From the NCBI RefSeq assembly GCF_001695625.1, contig NZ_MBPN01000014.1, forward strand, positions 1 to 64,000: DNA of 64,000 nucleotides, written 5' to 3'. Source of the stretch: Pseudomonas defluvii (GTDB taxonomy: Bacteria > Pseudomonadota > Gammaproteobacteria > Pseudomonadales > Pseudomonadaceae). The translations under genes and the position numbers were made by a program. Shown in pieces: positions 10,124 through 19,066 of this stretch. The stretch's first letter is position 1; the number at the start of each line of letters is the position of its first letter. The notes below the pieces were generated by a model, which worked only from the letters and a program-made list of their open reading frames with translations, made no database searches and was not told the DNA's origin.

Positions 10124-11746
10124 TCAGAGCGCTTTTGCCCAGTCACGCAGCAAGTACTTTTGAATCTTGCCGGTTGAGGTCTTTGGCAGCTCACTGAAAA
10201 TCACCGTCTTCGGCAATTTGAAACCGGCCAGGTGCTCGCGGCAGAAGGCGATGATCTCGTCTTCTGTGGTGTCCTGGCAGTGGCCTTTCAGCGTGATGTA
10301 GGCGCACGGGGTTTCACCCCATTTTTCATCGGGACGAGCGACCACCGCGGCTTCAAGTACCGATGGGTGGCGGTACAGCGTGTCTTCAACCTCGATGGTC
10401 GAGATGTTTTCGCCGCCCGAGATAATGATGTCTTTCAACCGGTCCTTGATTTCGACATAGCCGTCCGGGTGCCAGACGGCGAGGTCGCCAGTGTGGAACC
10501 AGTCGCCACGGAACGCTTCTGCAGTGGCAGTCGGGTTTTTCAGGTAGCCTTTCATGACGGTGTTACCGCGCATGAAGATCTCGCCGATGGTGTTGCCATC
10601 GCGCGGTACAGGCTCCAGGGTTTGTGGGTCGGCGACCATCAGGCCTTCAAGCGTGACGTAGCGAACGCCCTGGCGTGACTTGATGCGGGCGCGCTCATAC
10701 AGTGGTTTTTCGTCCCACTCGCTATGCCAGGCACACACGGTGACCGGGCCATACACTTCAGTCAGGCCGTAGACGTGGGTCACCTTGATGCCCATTTCCT
10801 CGACCGCGCCAATCACCTTGGCCGGTGGCGCAGCGCCGGCAACCATGGCATTGACGGGGTGGTCAATGGCGGCTTTGGCCGTGTCGGGCATGTTGATCAG
10901 TGCGTTGAGCACAATGGGGGCACCGCACAGGTGAGTGACCTGATGCTCGCGAATCATGGTCAGGATTTTCTGTGGGTCTACCCGGCGCAGGAATACATGG
11001 GTGCCGGCCAGTGCAGTGACGATCCACGGATAGCACCAACCGTTGCAGTGGAACATCGGCAGGGTCCAGAGGTAGACCGGGTGGTTGCCCATTGCCCAGG
11101 TGATCTGGTTGCCCAGCGAGTTCAGGTAGGCGCCCCGATGGTGGTAAACCACGCCCTTGGGGTTGCCGGTAGTACCGGATGTGTAGTTGAGCGAGATGGC
11201 CTGCCATTCGTCTTCCGGCCAGGCCCAGTCGTAGTCCGGGTCGCCTTCAGCGAGGAAGGCCTCGTAATCCAGCGTACTGACCGCACAGCCTTCGCCATAC
11301 TCCGGGTCATCTACGTCAATGACCAGGGGTGGGTTCTTCAGCAGGGCCAGTGCTGCGGTGATCACCGAGTGGAACTCGCGGTCGGTGATCAGTACCTTGG
11401 CTTCGCCATGCTCAAGCATGAACGCGATGGCCTCGTAATCCAGGCGCACGTTAAGGGTGTTCAGTACGGCGCCGATCATTGGCACGCCGAAGTGTGCCTC
11501 CAGCATTGCCGGAATGTTGGGCAGCATGACGGCAACGGTGTCGCCTTTTCCGATGCCACGGCCGGCCAGAGCGCTGGCAAGGCGTCGGCACCGGGCATAC
11601 GTGTCTTGCCAGTTACGGCGGATCGAGCCATGGATGACGGCAGGATATTGCCCATAGACAGCGGCCGTGCGCTCGATGAAACTCAGGGGAGTAAGGGCAG
11701 TGTGATTGACAGAGGCGGGCGCGAGGCCTTGTTCGTAGATCGACAT
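10124..11746 (-). CDS. Acyl-CoA synthetase, AMP-binding family (DmdB-like)
   Basis: A 540-residue ANL-superfamily ligase that would make acyl-CoA from a carboxylate, ATP and CoA through an acyl-AMP. Visible motifs: P-loop YTSGTTGNPKGVVYHHRG, HVYGLTEVYGP, the motif GDWFHTGDLAVWHPDGYVEIKDRLKDIIISGGENIS, and the C-terminal catalytic lysine region LPKTSTGKIQKYLLR. The ATG at 11746 (MSIYEQGLAPASVNHTALTPLSF) matches the start of medium-chain and methylmercaptopropionate ligases; an earlier start would overlap the AT-rich divergent promoter region. It precedes the acyl-CoA dehydrogenase and is divergent from a sensor kinase gene, which could regulate it. Confidence 0.9.
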   Translation of the reverse strand: MSIYEQGLAPASVNHTALTPLSFIERTAAVYGQYPAVIHGSIRRNWQDTYARCRRLASALAGRGIGKGDTVAVMLPNIPAMLEAHFGVPMIGAVLNTLNVRLDYEAIAFMLEHGEAKVLITDREFHSVITAALALLKNPPLVIDVDDPEYGEGCAVSTLDYEAFLAEGDPDYDWAWPEDEWQAISLNYTSGTTGNPKGVVYHHRGAYLNSLGNQITWAMGNHPVYLWTLPMFHCNGWCYPWIVTALAGTHVFLRRVDPQKILTMIREHQVTHLCGAPIVLNALINMPDTAKAAIDHPVNAMVAGAAPPAKVIGAVEEMGIKVTHVYGLTEVYGPVTVCAWHSEWDEKPLYERARIKSRQGVRYVTLEGLMVADPQTLEPVPRDGNTIGEIFMRGNTVMKGYLKNPTATAEAFRGDWFHTGDLAVWHPDGYVEIKDRLKDIIISGGENISTIEVEDTLYRHPSVLEAAVVARPDEKWGETPCAYITLKGHCQDTTEDEIIAFCREHLAGFKLPKTVIFSELPKTSTGKIQKYLLRDWAKAL

Positions 11747-11938
11747 GACAGTGTCCTGTGCAGGAGGCAGCCGCGCTTGGCGAACTGAAACCCCCGTTGG
11801 CTGATTGTTAGCTCTGATCAGGTTTCTACAGCGAGATCGTGGCCCGCTGGGTGTCGCATTTTTTACTCGAAACGCCATAGTATATGGAAGCTAGACTATA
11901 GCAATATGGTACTTATACTATAAAAAACGGACCTATTC

Positions 11939-13729
11939 TTGACGCTATCGACGACTGCCTTGTTTGCCAAGGACCCGCAGCCTACGCTCATACTCGATGC
12001 AGCGGCGCGGCTGCTCAGCGCTAATCCGGCGTTTGAGGCGCTGGCCCTGGGGCGCTCCCCGGCGACGGTGCTGCCCTCCAACTACGCCGCCTTGATCCAG
12101 GCCTGCCTGTTTCAGGATCGGGCTATTGCCGAGGTAGAAGCGCAGGTTGGCGAGCGTATTCTGCTATGGACGCTGATCCCTTCAGATGATTGCCGTCAGG
12201 TGATCGCCCGCTGCCGTGACGCGACCGCCGAGCGCCAGAGCGTGCGCGATGCCAGCCAGGCTCGACGGCTCTATCGGCTGATTACCGAGAACACTACCGA
12301 CCTGATTTCTCGTCACACGCCCGACGGGTGTTTCCTTGATGCGTCGCCGGCATCCTACCGTTTGCTCGGTTACTGGCCTGAAGAGCTGCGTGGTGTCGCC
12401 GTGCAGAGCCTGTTTCATCCTCATGACTGCTTGCAGTCGCTACCCCAGGCTGGCGAGGCACTGGAGCAGGATGGTTATCAGACCATGACCTGTCGTGTTC
12501 GCCACCGGGATGGCCATTATCGATGGTTTGAGATTGCCAGCCGGGCGATCCGGGAAACCTACACCGGCGCGGTGGTGGAAGTGATCAGTGTTTCCCGTGA
12601 GATTACCCTTCGTGTTGAGGCTCAGGAGAACTTGCGACGACTGGCCGAGGTGGTAGAAGCCAACACGGATCTGGTGTTGTTTACCGACCCGGCGGGGCAA
12701 CTCACCTACCTCAATCGTTCGGCACGGCGTGCACTGGGGCTGGTTGAACAGCAGGCGGCACCGGGCCTTCGTGATGTGCTCGATGATGAGGCCGTGCAGC
12801 GCCTGGATGCTGAAGGTTGGCAACAGGCCGAACACGAGGGCGTCTGGCAGTGCGAAGCGACCTTCAAGCCTTGCGGCGGCGGCAGCCTGTTTCCGGTGTC
12901 GCTGGTACTGTTGGCTCATCGTGCCAACGGCGGTGAGCGCTATTACTCGCTGGTGGCGCGGGACATGACGGAGCGCGAACTGCGCGAAGCTCAGCAGCGT
13001 CGACATCAGGACGAACTGGCGCATACTGCGCGCTTGGTCACCCTGGGTGAGCTGGCGTCGGGGATCGCCCATGAGATCAACCAGCCGCTGGCCGCCGTGG
13101 TGAATTACGCCAGTGCCAGTCAGCGCTATCTGCAGACACTGGAGCACGACCCCAAGGCTGTGCAGCGTGTAGCCCAGGGCTTGCAGCGGATCAATGAACA
13201 GGCCACTCATGCGGCTGAAGTGATCAAGCGCCTGCGTGCCTTTTTGCGCAAGGAGCCGCGCCGCCTGCAAGCCTTGCATATCGCCGAGGTTGCCCGTGAA
13301 GCCGTGCGCCTGTGTGCGTGGGAAGCCAATCAAGCACAGGTGACGATCGACCAGCGTATGGCGCACAATCTGCCGCCGGTTTACGCCGACCGCATCCTCC
13401 TTGAGCAGGTCTTGCTCAATCTGCTGCGCAATGCGTTCGAGGCTAACCGCGAGCAACAGCCCGGGCGGCCTTCTCGTGTGCTGCTGAGTGCTGTGCTAGA
13501 GGCAGGGTGGTTGACGATCCGGGTGTGCGACCAGGGGCCGGGTGTGGCTGCAGAGCGGCTCGACGGTATCTTCACCCCGTTCAATACCAGCAAGCCGGAG
13601 GGGCTTGGCTTGGGTTTGAGCATGAGCCGCAGTATCGTCGAGGGTTTTGGTGGAACGCTGCAGGCCAGTCCGGGCGATGGCGGCGGATTGATTCTGTGTT
13701 GTCGGCTGGCGCCGGCAGCTACTGTCTGA
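11939..13729 (+). CDS. Multi-PAS sensor histidine kinase (FixL-like)
   Basis: A 596-residue kinase with no membrane segment, so cytosolic. Order: short N-terminal PAS-like region (about 10-85), PAS (about 95-220, RLYRLITENTTDLISRHTPDG with a PAC end FEIASRAIRETYTGAVVEVISVSREIT), PAS (about 222-345), HisKA with phospho-acceptor His378 (GELASGIAHEINQPLAAVVNY), and an ATPase domain with VLLNLLRNAFEA, VCDQGPGV and GLGLGLSMSRSIVEGFGG. The start is TTG at 11939, the only start in frame before the first PAS region. The gene is 13 bases from the next regulator gene. No heme-binding His of true FixL can be confirmed. Confidence 0.85.
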   Translation: MTLSTTALFAKDPQPTLILDAAARLLSANPAFEALALGRSPATVLPSNYAALIQACLFQDRAIAEVEAQVGERILLWTLIPSDDCRQVIARCRDATAERQSVRDASQARRLYRLITENTTDLISRHTPDGCFLDASPASYRLLGYWPEELRGVAVQSLFHPHDCLQSLPQAGEALEQDGYQTMTCRVRHRDGHYRWFEIASRAIRETYTGAVVEVISVSREITLRVEAQENLRRLAEVVEANTDLVLFTDPAGQLTYLNRSARRALGLVEQQAAPGLRDVLDDEAVQRLDAEGWQQAEHEGVWQCEATFKPCGGGSLFPVSLVLLAHRANGGERYYSLVARDMTERELREAQQRRHQDELAHTARLVTLGELASGIAHEINQPLAAVVNYASASQRYLQTLEHDPKAVQRVAQGLQRINEQATHAAEVIKRLRAFLRKEPRRLQALHIAEVAREAVRLCAWEANQAQVTIDQRMAHNLPPVYADRILLEQVLLNLLRNAFEANREQQPGRPSRVLLSAVLEAGWLTIRVCDQGPGVAAERLDGIFTPFNTSKPEGLGLGLSMSRSIVEGFGGTLQASPGDGGGLILCCRLAPAATV

Positions 13730-13742
13730 ACAAGAGGTCTTG

Positions 13743-14375
13743 ATGCAGGAACCGAAGGTTTACGTGGTCGATGACGATCAGGGCATGCTCGATTCCACGG
13801 TCTGGCTGTTGGAGTCGGTGGGCCTTCAGGCATTGCCGTTCACCAGTGGCCAGGCCTTTCTGGATGCCTGTGACGCGTGTCTGCCAGCGTGTGTGCTGCT
13901 TGATGTGCGAATGCCAGGTATGGGCGGGCTAAGCGTGCAGGAAGCATTGCGGGCGCGTGGGCTTGATTTGCCCATCATCTTTCTCAGCGGTCATGCCGAT
14001 GTGCCGATCGTGGTACGAGCCTTCAAGGCCGGGGCCTGTGATTTTATCGAAAAGCCCTATAACGATCAGTTGTTGCTGGACAGCGTTCAAGATGCCCTGG
14101 GGCGCTCTCACCGGGCGCAGGCTGGCAGCAGTCAGCGTGATGCGGTGCAGGCACGCATTGACAGCCTTACCCCGCGTGAACGTGATGTGTTCCTGCCGTT
14201 GGTGCAAGGGTTTACCAACCGGGAAATTGCTGAGCAGTTGGCTGTCAGTGTGAAGACGGTCGACTTGTACCGCTCTCGGGTCATGAAGCGCATGCAGGCC
14301 GAACACCTGCCGGAGTTGGTGGGCATGGCGATTGCCTGTGCACAGGTCGACCCGCTGCAACTGCGCGGGCCCTGA
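13743..14375 (+). CDS. FixJ/NarL-type response regulator
   Basis: A 210-residue regulator: receiver domain with phospho-acceptor Asp54 (LLDVRMPGMGG), Ser in FLSGHADV and Lys in FIEKPYND; then a LuxR-type helix-turn-helix (about 140-200; LTPRERDVFLPLVQGFTNREIAEQLAVSVKTVDLYRSRVMKRM). The ATG at 13743 has GAGG five bases upstream and is preferred over the TTG just before it. Partner of the upstream PAS kinase. The pair is divergent from the acyl-CoA ligase and dehydrogenase genes, so control of that pathway is a reasonable guess. Confidence 0.88.
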   Translation: MQEPKVYVVDDDQGMLDSTVWLLESVGLQALPFTSGQAFLDACDACLPACVLLDVRMPGMGGLSVQEALRARGLDLPIIFLSGHADVPIVVRAFKAGACDFIEKPYNDQLLLDSVQDALGRSHRAQAGSSQRDAVQARIDSLTPRERDVFLPLVQGFTNREIAEQLAVSVKTVDLYRSRVMKRMQAEHLPELVGMAIACAQVDPLQLRGP

Positions 14376-14392
14376 CGGTCGCGCAGTTGTTG
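14358..14392 (+). terminator. Terminator overlapping the regulator's 3' end
   Basis: A 10-bp perfect inverted repeat (CAACTGCGCG / CGCGCAGTTG) around 12 bases, then TTGCTTGC. The left arm is inside the last codons of the response regulator. Confidence 0.6.
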
Positions 14393-14402
14393 CTTGCAGG
14401 CG

Positions 14403-14723
14403 TTAACCGCGACGTCCCAGCAGCAGGCCGACGATCAGGCCGACCCCGGCCGAAATCGCTACGGTCTGCCAAGGGTGGCCACCGATGTAGGTTTCAGTCG
14501 CTTCGACGACCGGTTTCGCACGCTCACCGACAGCGTTCATCGCATGGCGCGCCTGCTTGAGTTTCTGGCCGACCTGGGTTCGCAAGGTCTCGGCCTCTTC
14601 GCCAACCAGCGTGGCGCTGTCTCTCAGCAGCCTTTCCGACTCTTCAATCAGCGCCTGCAGCTCACTGAAGGCCTGATCCTTGATCTGCTCGGTATCGGCT
14701 TGCACAGTGATTTTCCTGGCCAT
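14403..14723 (-). CDS. DUF883 (ElaB/YqjD-like) membrane-anchored protein
   Basis: A 106-residue protein: long charged amphipathic helix (about 1-75), then a glycine-rich hydrophobic C-terminal anchor (TVAISAGVGLIVGLLLGRRG) preceded by YIGGHPWQ, the typical DUF883 tail. E. coli relatives ElaB and YqjD are inner-membrane anchored, bind ribosomes and rise in stationary phase. The ATG at 14723 has GAGGAA seven bases upstream; another ATG 27 bases further upstream has no such site. Confidence 0.85.
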   Translation of the reverse strand: MARKITVQADTEQIKDQAFSELQALIEESERLLRDSATLVGEEAETLRTQVGQKLKQARHAMNAVGERAKPVVEATETYIGGHPWQTVAISAGVGLIVGLLLGRRG

Positions 14724-14851
14724 GAACGCTTCCTCTATTTTGGTGAACATTGATCGATGGATGCTGGCGTCGCGGAAAGTTGCAGCGGTTTGGCCGACGC
14801 CAGCGGCTACAGTGTAAGATAACGCCCATTTTCAAGCGGTAGGAAGTCCTC

Positions 14852-15106
14852 ATGAGTTTCAATCTGGCCAACAAGAGTTTTGCCGAACGGGCACAGATCG
14901 AAGACGAGAAGTCCCGGCTGTTCGAACTCTGGCAGACCAGCCTGGGCAAAGCCAAGGGCGAGGCTGCACGACTGATCGGCGAAAAGCCACGCCGCAAGGG
15001 CAAGTGGGCCGAGTGGGTGCGTACGGAGCTGGACGGCATGTCGCCGCCCGAATACGCCAACATGGTGCGCAGTGAAGTCAACAAGCTGATGGCTGCATCA
15101 CGCTGA
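14852..15106 (+). CDS. Conserved hypothetical small protein (84 aa)
   Basis: I do not recognise a named family. It is an 84-residue, strongly charged, mostly helical, soluble protein with no signal peptide and no cysteine; the middle is basic (GEKPRRKGKWAEWVRTEL). AGGAAG lies 7 bases before the ATG and codon use matches neighbours, so it is very likely real. It is divergent from the DUF883 gene across 128 bases. Confidence 0.75.
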   Translation: MSFNLANKSFAERAQIEDEKSRLFELWQTSLGKAKGEAARLIGEKPRRKGKWAEWVRTELDGMSPPEYANMVRSEVNKLMAASR

Positions 15107-15147
15107 CATTGGTGACAGCCGTCTCTACAACCTTGCAAAGCCTGCGG

Positions 15148-15624
15148 CTACCAGACACTGCTTGTGGGTTCTGGCAGGTTCAGGCGCCCGCGGTTGGTAA
15201 AGCGCACGGTACCCTGTGGCCCGCTGGCCAGTTTGCCGCGTAACTCATACGGCAGGCCATCGAGGCTGCGCGCCTGACCTAATCCATACGCCTGGCGCAG
15301 CATGGAAAAGGCGGTGATGCTTACCGGTACCACCAGTATGTCCTCGCTGTAGCGAGCAACGCTGCCGCGCTGATTACTGACACCGGCTGCCAGTGGTTGA
15401 CCATTGACCTCAAGGTTCAGGGCAATGCCGTTGTAGTTGATAGGCGTTTCGTTTGGGTTCTGGATACGCAGCTTGACGGCCATGCGCAGTTCAAGCTCTT
15501 GTCCCGGTAGCGGTTCGATACCGATGACGCTGATGTTTACCGGGTCACGCCCCTGAAACAGCGCGCACGCGCTCAAGGCCAGGATCAGCAGCACGCTCAA
15601 GGTTTGACGCAAGGTACGGAACAT
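15148..15624 (-). CDS. LEA14-like (WHy domain) lipoprotein
   Basis: A 158-residue lipoprotein. The signal peptide carries a lipobox LSAC with the acylated Cys at residue 20. The rest is one immunoglobulin-like LEA_2/WHy domain (VNISVIGIEPLPGQELELRMAVKLRIQNPNETPINYNGIALNLEVNGQPLAAG). Such proteins are linked to envelope stress or desiccation but have no defined reaction. The ATG at 15624 is chosen because it places the signal peptide at the N terminus; the open frame runs 40 codons further. Single gene. Confidence 0.8.
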   Translation of the reverse strand: MFRTLRQTLSVLLILALSACALFQGRDPVNISVIGIEPLPGQELELRMAVKLRIQNPNETPINYNGIALNLEVNGQPLAAGVSNQRGSVARYSEDILVVPVSITAFSMLRQAYGLGQARSLDGLPYELRGKLASGPQGTVRFTNRGRLNLPEPTSSVW

Positions 15625-15777
15625 GGGCAGTCCTCGGTAATAGGGCACAGGCTCAGTGTGGCAAATACACCGGGGTGGTGGTAGCCGATGTGAGCAGCAA
15701 ACCACAGGTTTGTCGCTGAACCTGTAGTGTTCCGAGCTATCCAACGATTGGGCGCAACGCGTTGTGGAGGTGATTCG

Positions 15778-16104
15778 ATGAACACATCATGGCTAGGCGT
15801 GCAGTTGCTTGGCTTGAGTCTGTTGCTGGCGGCAACCGCGCAGGCGCAACCGGCTGCTCCGTTGTACCTGGCTGCGCAACCCGATAACCCTTATAACAGC
15901 CCGATCCGCAGAGCCAACCCGAACAGTCGACAAGGTAGCGTGCCGGCCATGCCGCCAGTTCCTGGCCCGTCTACCCAACCCAATCCGCGCCCGCCGACCC
16001 TGGAAAACCGGGGCATCGGTAATGGCGATAACCTGCGCCGGGAACAGCAGGTGCCGAATCTGGAGCCTTCGCGTCCGCCACGCGACTCCAGACGTGTACC
16101 GTAA
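15778..16104 (+). CDS. Exported proline/asparagine-rich hypothetical protein
   Basis: A 108-residue protein with a signal peptide (MNTSWLGVQLLGLSLLLAATAQA, cleavage after AQA). The mature part is low in hydrophobic residues and rich in Pro, Asn and Arg (PNSRQGSVPAMPPVPGPSTQPNPRP), so probably disordered in the periplasm. GGAGG lies 7 bases before the ATG. Family not recognised. Confidence 0.75.
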   Translation: MNTSWLGVQLLGLSLLLAATAQAQPAAPLYLAAQPDNPYNSPIRRANPNSRQGSVPAMPPVPGPSTQPNPRPPTLENRGIGNGDNLRREQQVPNLEPSRPPRDSRRVP

Positions 16105-16182
16105 CTGCACTGAGGGCAGGGGAAGGCTGGCGCTCAGGCACTGCACGGCGGTAGGCTTGGCGTTTTGCCTGAGACGCTCCTG

Positions 16183-17301
16183 ATGTCTGGCTTCAGCGAA
16201 GCTTCACCGTTGCAGTTCTACCAACAGGCGGTCGCCTGTAACGGCTTTGTCGCCGATGCAGCCCAACTGCAGGCGGCGACAGCCCTGCAAGCCTGTTTCG
16301 ACGCTGTAGAACAGGGTGCGTCAGCACGTGGCGTCTACCTGTGGGGGCCGGTGGGGCGTGGCAAAACCTGGCTGATGGACCAGTTTCATCGCAGCCTGAA
16401 GCAGCCGGCACGGCGCCAGCATTTTCACCACTTCATGCGTTGGGTTCACCAGCGGCTGTTCCAGCTCAACGGTACGGCTGATCCGCTACGGGCCCTGGCA
16501 CGCGCCTTGGCTGACGAGATCCGGGTGCTCTGCTTCGACGAGTTGTTCGTTAACGATATTGGTGATGCGATCATTCTGGGTGGACTGTTCCAGGTGCTGT
16601 TCGATGAGGGGGTGGTCATCGTTGCCACCTCTAACCAGCCACCGCAGCAGCTCTACCACGATGGCTTCAACCGTGAGCGCTTTCTGCCGGCCATCGCGGC
16701 GATCGAGCAGCATATGCAGGTCGTCGCTGTGGACGGCGGGCAGGATCACCGCCTGCACCCTGGGGTGGCTAAACAGCGCTATTGGGTGCGCCAGCCTGGC
16801 GAGAGCAGTGTACTGGGGGCGGTGTTTGCGAGCCTTTGTGGTGATGCCCAATGGTCAGCCGAACCCCTGCGTGTAGAGCACCGCAGCGTGCAGGTAGTGC
16901 AACGCAGCGACCAGGTGCTCTGGTGTCGCTACGCCGACCTGTGCGAGCAGCCGATGGCCGCGCCGGAGTTCATGGCCTTGTGCGACCGTTTCCAGGCGAT
17001 TCTGCTTGGCGAGGTGCCTGCCCTCGGCGCGGCTCAGCGCCCGGCAAAAATTGCCCGGGGCACTGAGGACGGGGTTGAGCGGGTTGCTGCAGGTGATCGC
17101 GAGTTGCCACAGTTATCGGTGCAGGATGATGGTGTGCGGCGTTTCATTGCATTGGTCGATGAATGTTACGACCGTCGGGTGGCGTTGTACCTGGAGGCGC
17201 AGGTACCGCTGGAAGCGCTCTACACTCAAGGGTATCTCGAGTTCCCGTTCCGGCGTACGTTGAGTCGCTTGCGGGAGATGCAACTGCAACGCTTCTGTTG
17301 A
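16183..17301 (+). CDS. zapE: Cell-division-associated AFG1-like ATPase ZapE
   Basis: A 372-residue P-loop ATPase of the AFG1/ZapE family. Walker A is GPVGRGKT at residues 55-62, followed by the family marker RRQHFHHFMRWVHQRL; Walker B is VLCFDELFVNDIGDAIILGGL, and ATSNQPPQQLYHDGFNRERFLP is the sensor region. E. coli ZapE associates with the Z ring and is needed in filamenting or oxygen-limited cells. The ATG at 16183 is preferred over a TTG 18 bases earlier. It runs into a DinB-like gene 10 bases downstream, probably an operon. P. aeruginosa-type genomes carry a second AFG1 homologue near the cell-division genes, so this may be a paralogue. Confidence 0.85.
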   Translation: MSGFSEASPLQFYQQAVACNGFVADAAQLQAATALQACFDAVEQGASARGVYLWGPVGRGKTWLMDQFHRSLKQPARRQHFHHFMRWVHQRLFQLNGTADPLRALARALADEIRVLCFDELFVNDIGDAIILGGLFQVLFDEGVVIVATSNQPPQQLYHDGFNRERFLPAIAAIEQHMQVVAVDGGQDHRLHPGVAKQRYWVRQPGESSVLGAVFASLCGDAQWSAEPLRVEHRSVQVVQRSDQVLWCRYADLCEQPMAAPEFMALCDRFQAILLGEVPALGAAQRPAKIARGTEDGVERVAAGDRELPQLSVQDDGVRRFIALVDECYDRRVALYLEAQVPLEALYTQGYLEFPFRRTLSRLREMQLQRFC

Positions 17302-17311
17302 GGAGCCGATC

Positions 17312-17893
17312 ATGGCCGAGCCACTGTCGCACCACCTGCTGACCATGGCCTACAACAATGCCTGGGCCAATCACCGCTTGTACAAAGCCTGTCAGCAATT
17401 GACTCAGGATGATTTCGTCGCGCCACGCTGCGGTTTTTTTCCATCGATCAAGGCAACGCTTGAGCACATTCTGCAGGTCGACACGTTCTACCTTCAGGCC
17501 TTGGAGCGTGAGCACCGTGGTGAGCCGCCGGACATCGAGGCAGAAGGGCTCTTCGAGCCACTGGAGGCGTTTGAGGGCTGTGACCAGTTGCAGCGCGAGC
17601 AGGCGCAGGTCGATCATCGGCTGATCGCCTACTGCAGCCAGTTGCACGATCATCAATTGCAGCGTGAAGTCAGTATCGTGCGGCCTGACCGTGTGCAGTG
17701 TGAGCAGCGCTTGCGTCTGCTGGCGCACCTGTTTCAGCACCAGATCCACCACCGTGGCCAGGTGCACGCGATGCTTGCCGAAACCGAAGTGCCGCCACCG
17801 CAACTCGATGAGTTTTTCTGTGCGCAGGAGTCTGAGCTAAGGGCTCAGGACTTTGCCGAACTGGGCTGGACAGAGGAGCAGATCTGGGGCTAG
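17312..17893 (+). CDS. DinB-family protein (putative metal-binding four-helix bundle)
   Basis: A 193-residue DinB/YfiT-like protein. The three histidines expected for the metal site are in TLEHILQVDTFYLQ (first) and LLAHLFQHQIHHRGQVHAML (second and third). The fold is a four-helix bundle; members include bacillithiol- and mycothiol-dependent transferases, but many have unknown roles. It begins 10 bases after zapE. Confidence 0.85.
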   Translation: MAEPLSHHLLTMAYNNAWANHRLYKACQQLTQDDFVAPRCGFFPSIKATLEHILQVDTFYLQALEREHRGEPPDIEAEGLFEPLEAFEGCDQLQREQAQVDHRLIAYCSQLHDHQLQREVSIVRPDRVQCEQRLRLLAHLFQHQIHHRGQVHAMLAETEVPPPQLDEFFCAQESELRAQDFAELGWTEEQIWG

Positions 17894-17906
17894 TGCCGTG
17901 CCAGTA

Positions 17907-18347
17907 TCAACGGTGTATCCAGCCAAGGGTGAGCAGCGCAAGTATCAGGTAGCGACCACCCTTGGCCACACTGACGAGTAACAGGAAGCGCCAGAACGGC
18001 TCACGCATTACCCCGGCAATCAGGGTTAGCGGGTCGCCGATCACCGGCATCCAGCTCAGCAACAGTGACCATTGACCGTAACGTTGGTAGCGCTGCTGGG
18101 CCTTGTCCAGTTGCTCGGGTTTGAACGGAAACCAGCGTTTGTCGCGTAGCTGTTCGATACCGCGGCCCAGCAACCAGTTGACGATCGAACCCAGCACATT
18201 ACCGAGTGTGGCAATCAGTAGCAGGCTGAGCACCGCATCGGGCTCGCCAATCAGCAAACCCACCAATACGGCTTCGGACTGCATGGGCAGCAGCGTCGCT
18301 GCCGCAAAAGCACTGAGAAACAGCCCCCAGTGGCTGAGCATGAACAC
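17907..18347 (-). CDS. YqaA-family (DedA-related) membrane protein
   Basis: A 146-residue inner-membrane protein with four hydrophobic segments. Family marks: EAVLVGLLIG, LGNVLGSIVNWLLGRG and SWMPVIGDPLTLIAGVMREPFWRF, the last being the re-entrant region with an Arg typical of SNARE-associated/DedA proteins. Function is probably in lipid or membrane homeostasis, by analogy. The second Met (MLSHW) may be the true start. It follows the DUF411 gene by 4 bases, so the two are co-transcribed. Confidence 0.8.
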   Translation of the reverse strand: MFMLSHWGLFLSAFAAATLLPMQSEAVLVGLLIGEPDAVLSLLLIATLGNVLGSIVNWLLGRGIEQLRDKRWFPFKPEQLDKAQQRYQRYGQWSLLLSWMPVIGDPLTLIAGVMREPFWRFLLLVSVAKGGRYLILALLTLGWIHR

Positions 18348-18351
18348 GCGA

Positions 18352-18780
18352 TCAGTACGTGGCGATCACTTCGTCAGTGCCGTCCTTGGTCAGGCCGATG
18401 ACTTGGTAGGCGTCTTTGTGGTCTCCCATTTCCATGCCGGGTGACCCCATTGGCATGCCTGGGACGGCCAGGCCTTTCAGGTCGGAGCGCTTGGCCAGCA
18501 GTTTGACCTGTTCGGCGGGTACGTGGCCCTCGACGAACTTGCCGTCGATCACACCGGTGTGACATGAGGCCAGGCGGGGGGCAACGCCCAGGCGTTCCTT
18601 GACCGCGCTCATGTTCGGCTCGACATGGTCATTGACCGTGAAACCGTTGTCACGCAGGTGGCTGATCCATTCCTTGCAGCAACCGCAGTTGGGGTCGCGG
18701 TAGACATCAATGGTCTGGCCGGCTTGAGTCAGGGTGCTGAAGGCCAGCAGGCCAAACAGGGCGATTTTCTTGGTCAGCAT
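18352..18780 (-). CDS. DUF411 exported metal-related protein
   Basis: A 142-residue protein with a signal peptide (MLTKKIALFGLLAFSTLTQAG) and the DUF411 signature: VYRDPNCGCCKEWISHLRDNGF, SCHTGVIDGKFVEGHVP and a Met-rich loop (PGMPMGSPGMEMGDHKDAY). The CGCC motif and Met/His loop suggest binding of copper or a similar soft metal in the periplasm; relatives lie in copper-resistance operons. Here no other copper gene is adjacent; its operon partner is the YqaA-like membrane gene. Confidence 0.85.
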   Translation of the reverse strand: MLTKKIALFGLLAFSTLTQAGQTIDVYRDPNCGCCKEWISHLRDNGFTVNDHVEPNMSAVKERLGVAPRLASCHTGVIDGKFVEGHVPAEQVKLLAKRSDLKGLAVPGMPMGSPGMEMGDHKDAYQVIGLTKDGTDEVIATY

Positions 18781-19066
18781 GGTTAATCTCCAGATCCAGA
18801 CGCTGGTGTGTCACGTGTGTTCGAGTGCCCAGCGGTTAGCCGGCAGAATAGCGGAATTGGCGTTCAGGTGCAGCGTGGCCTGTTGCCGCTGGCTCATCCC
18901 CCGGTGTGGCGAAGCGGGAGACAGCGATCACGCTGAGGGCTCGATTCTAGCCCGTTTGGCCTGTCAGAAAGCTGAGCGTTGGATTACAGGTTTGTAAGGT
19001 GTTGTCAGCGGCCTGATCGGGGCGTTAGCCTTAATTAAGCAAAGGTTATTTGGGCAAGGGGTTTTC

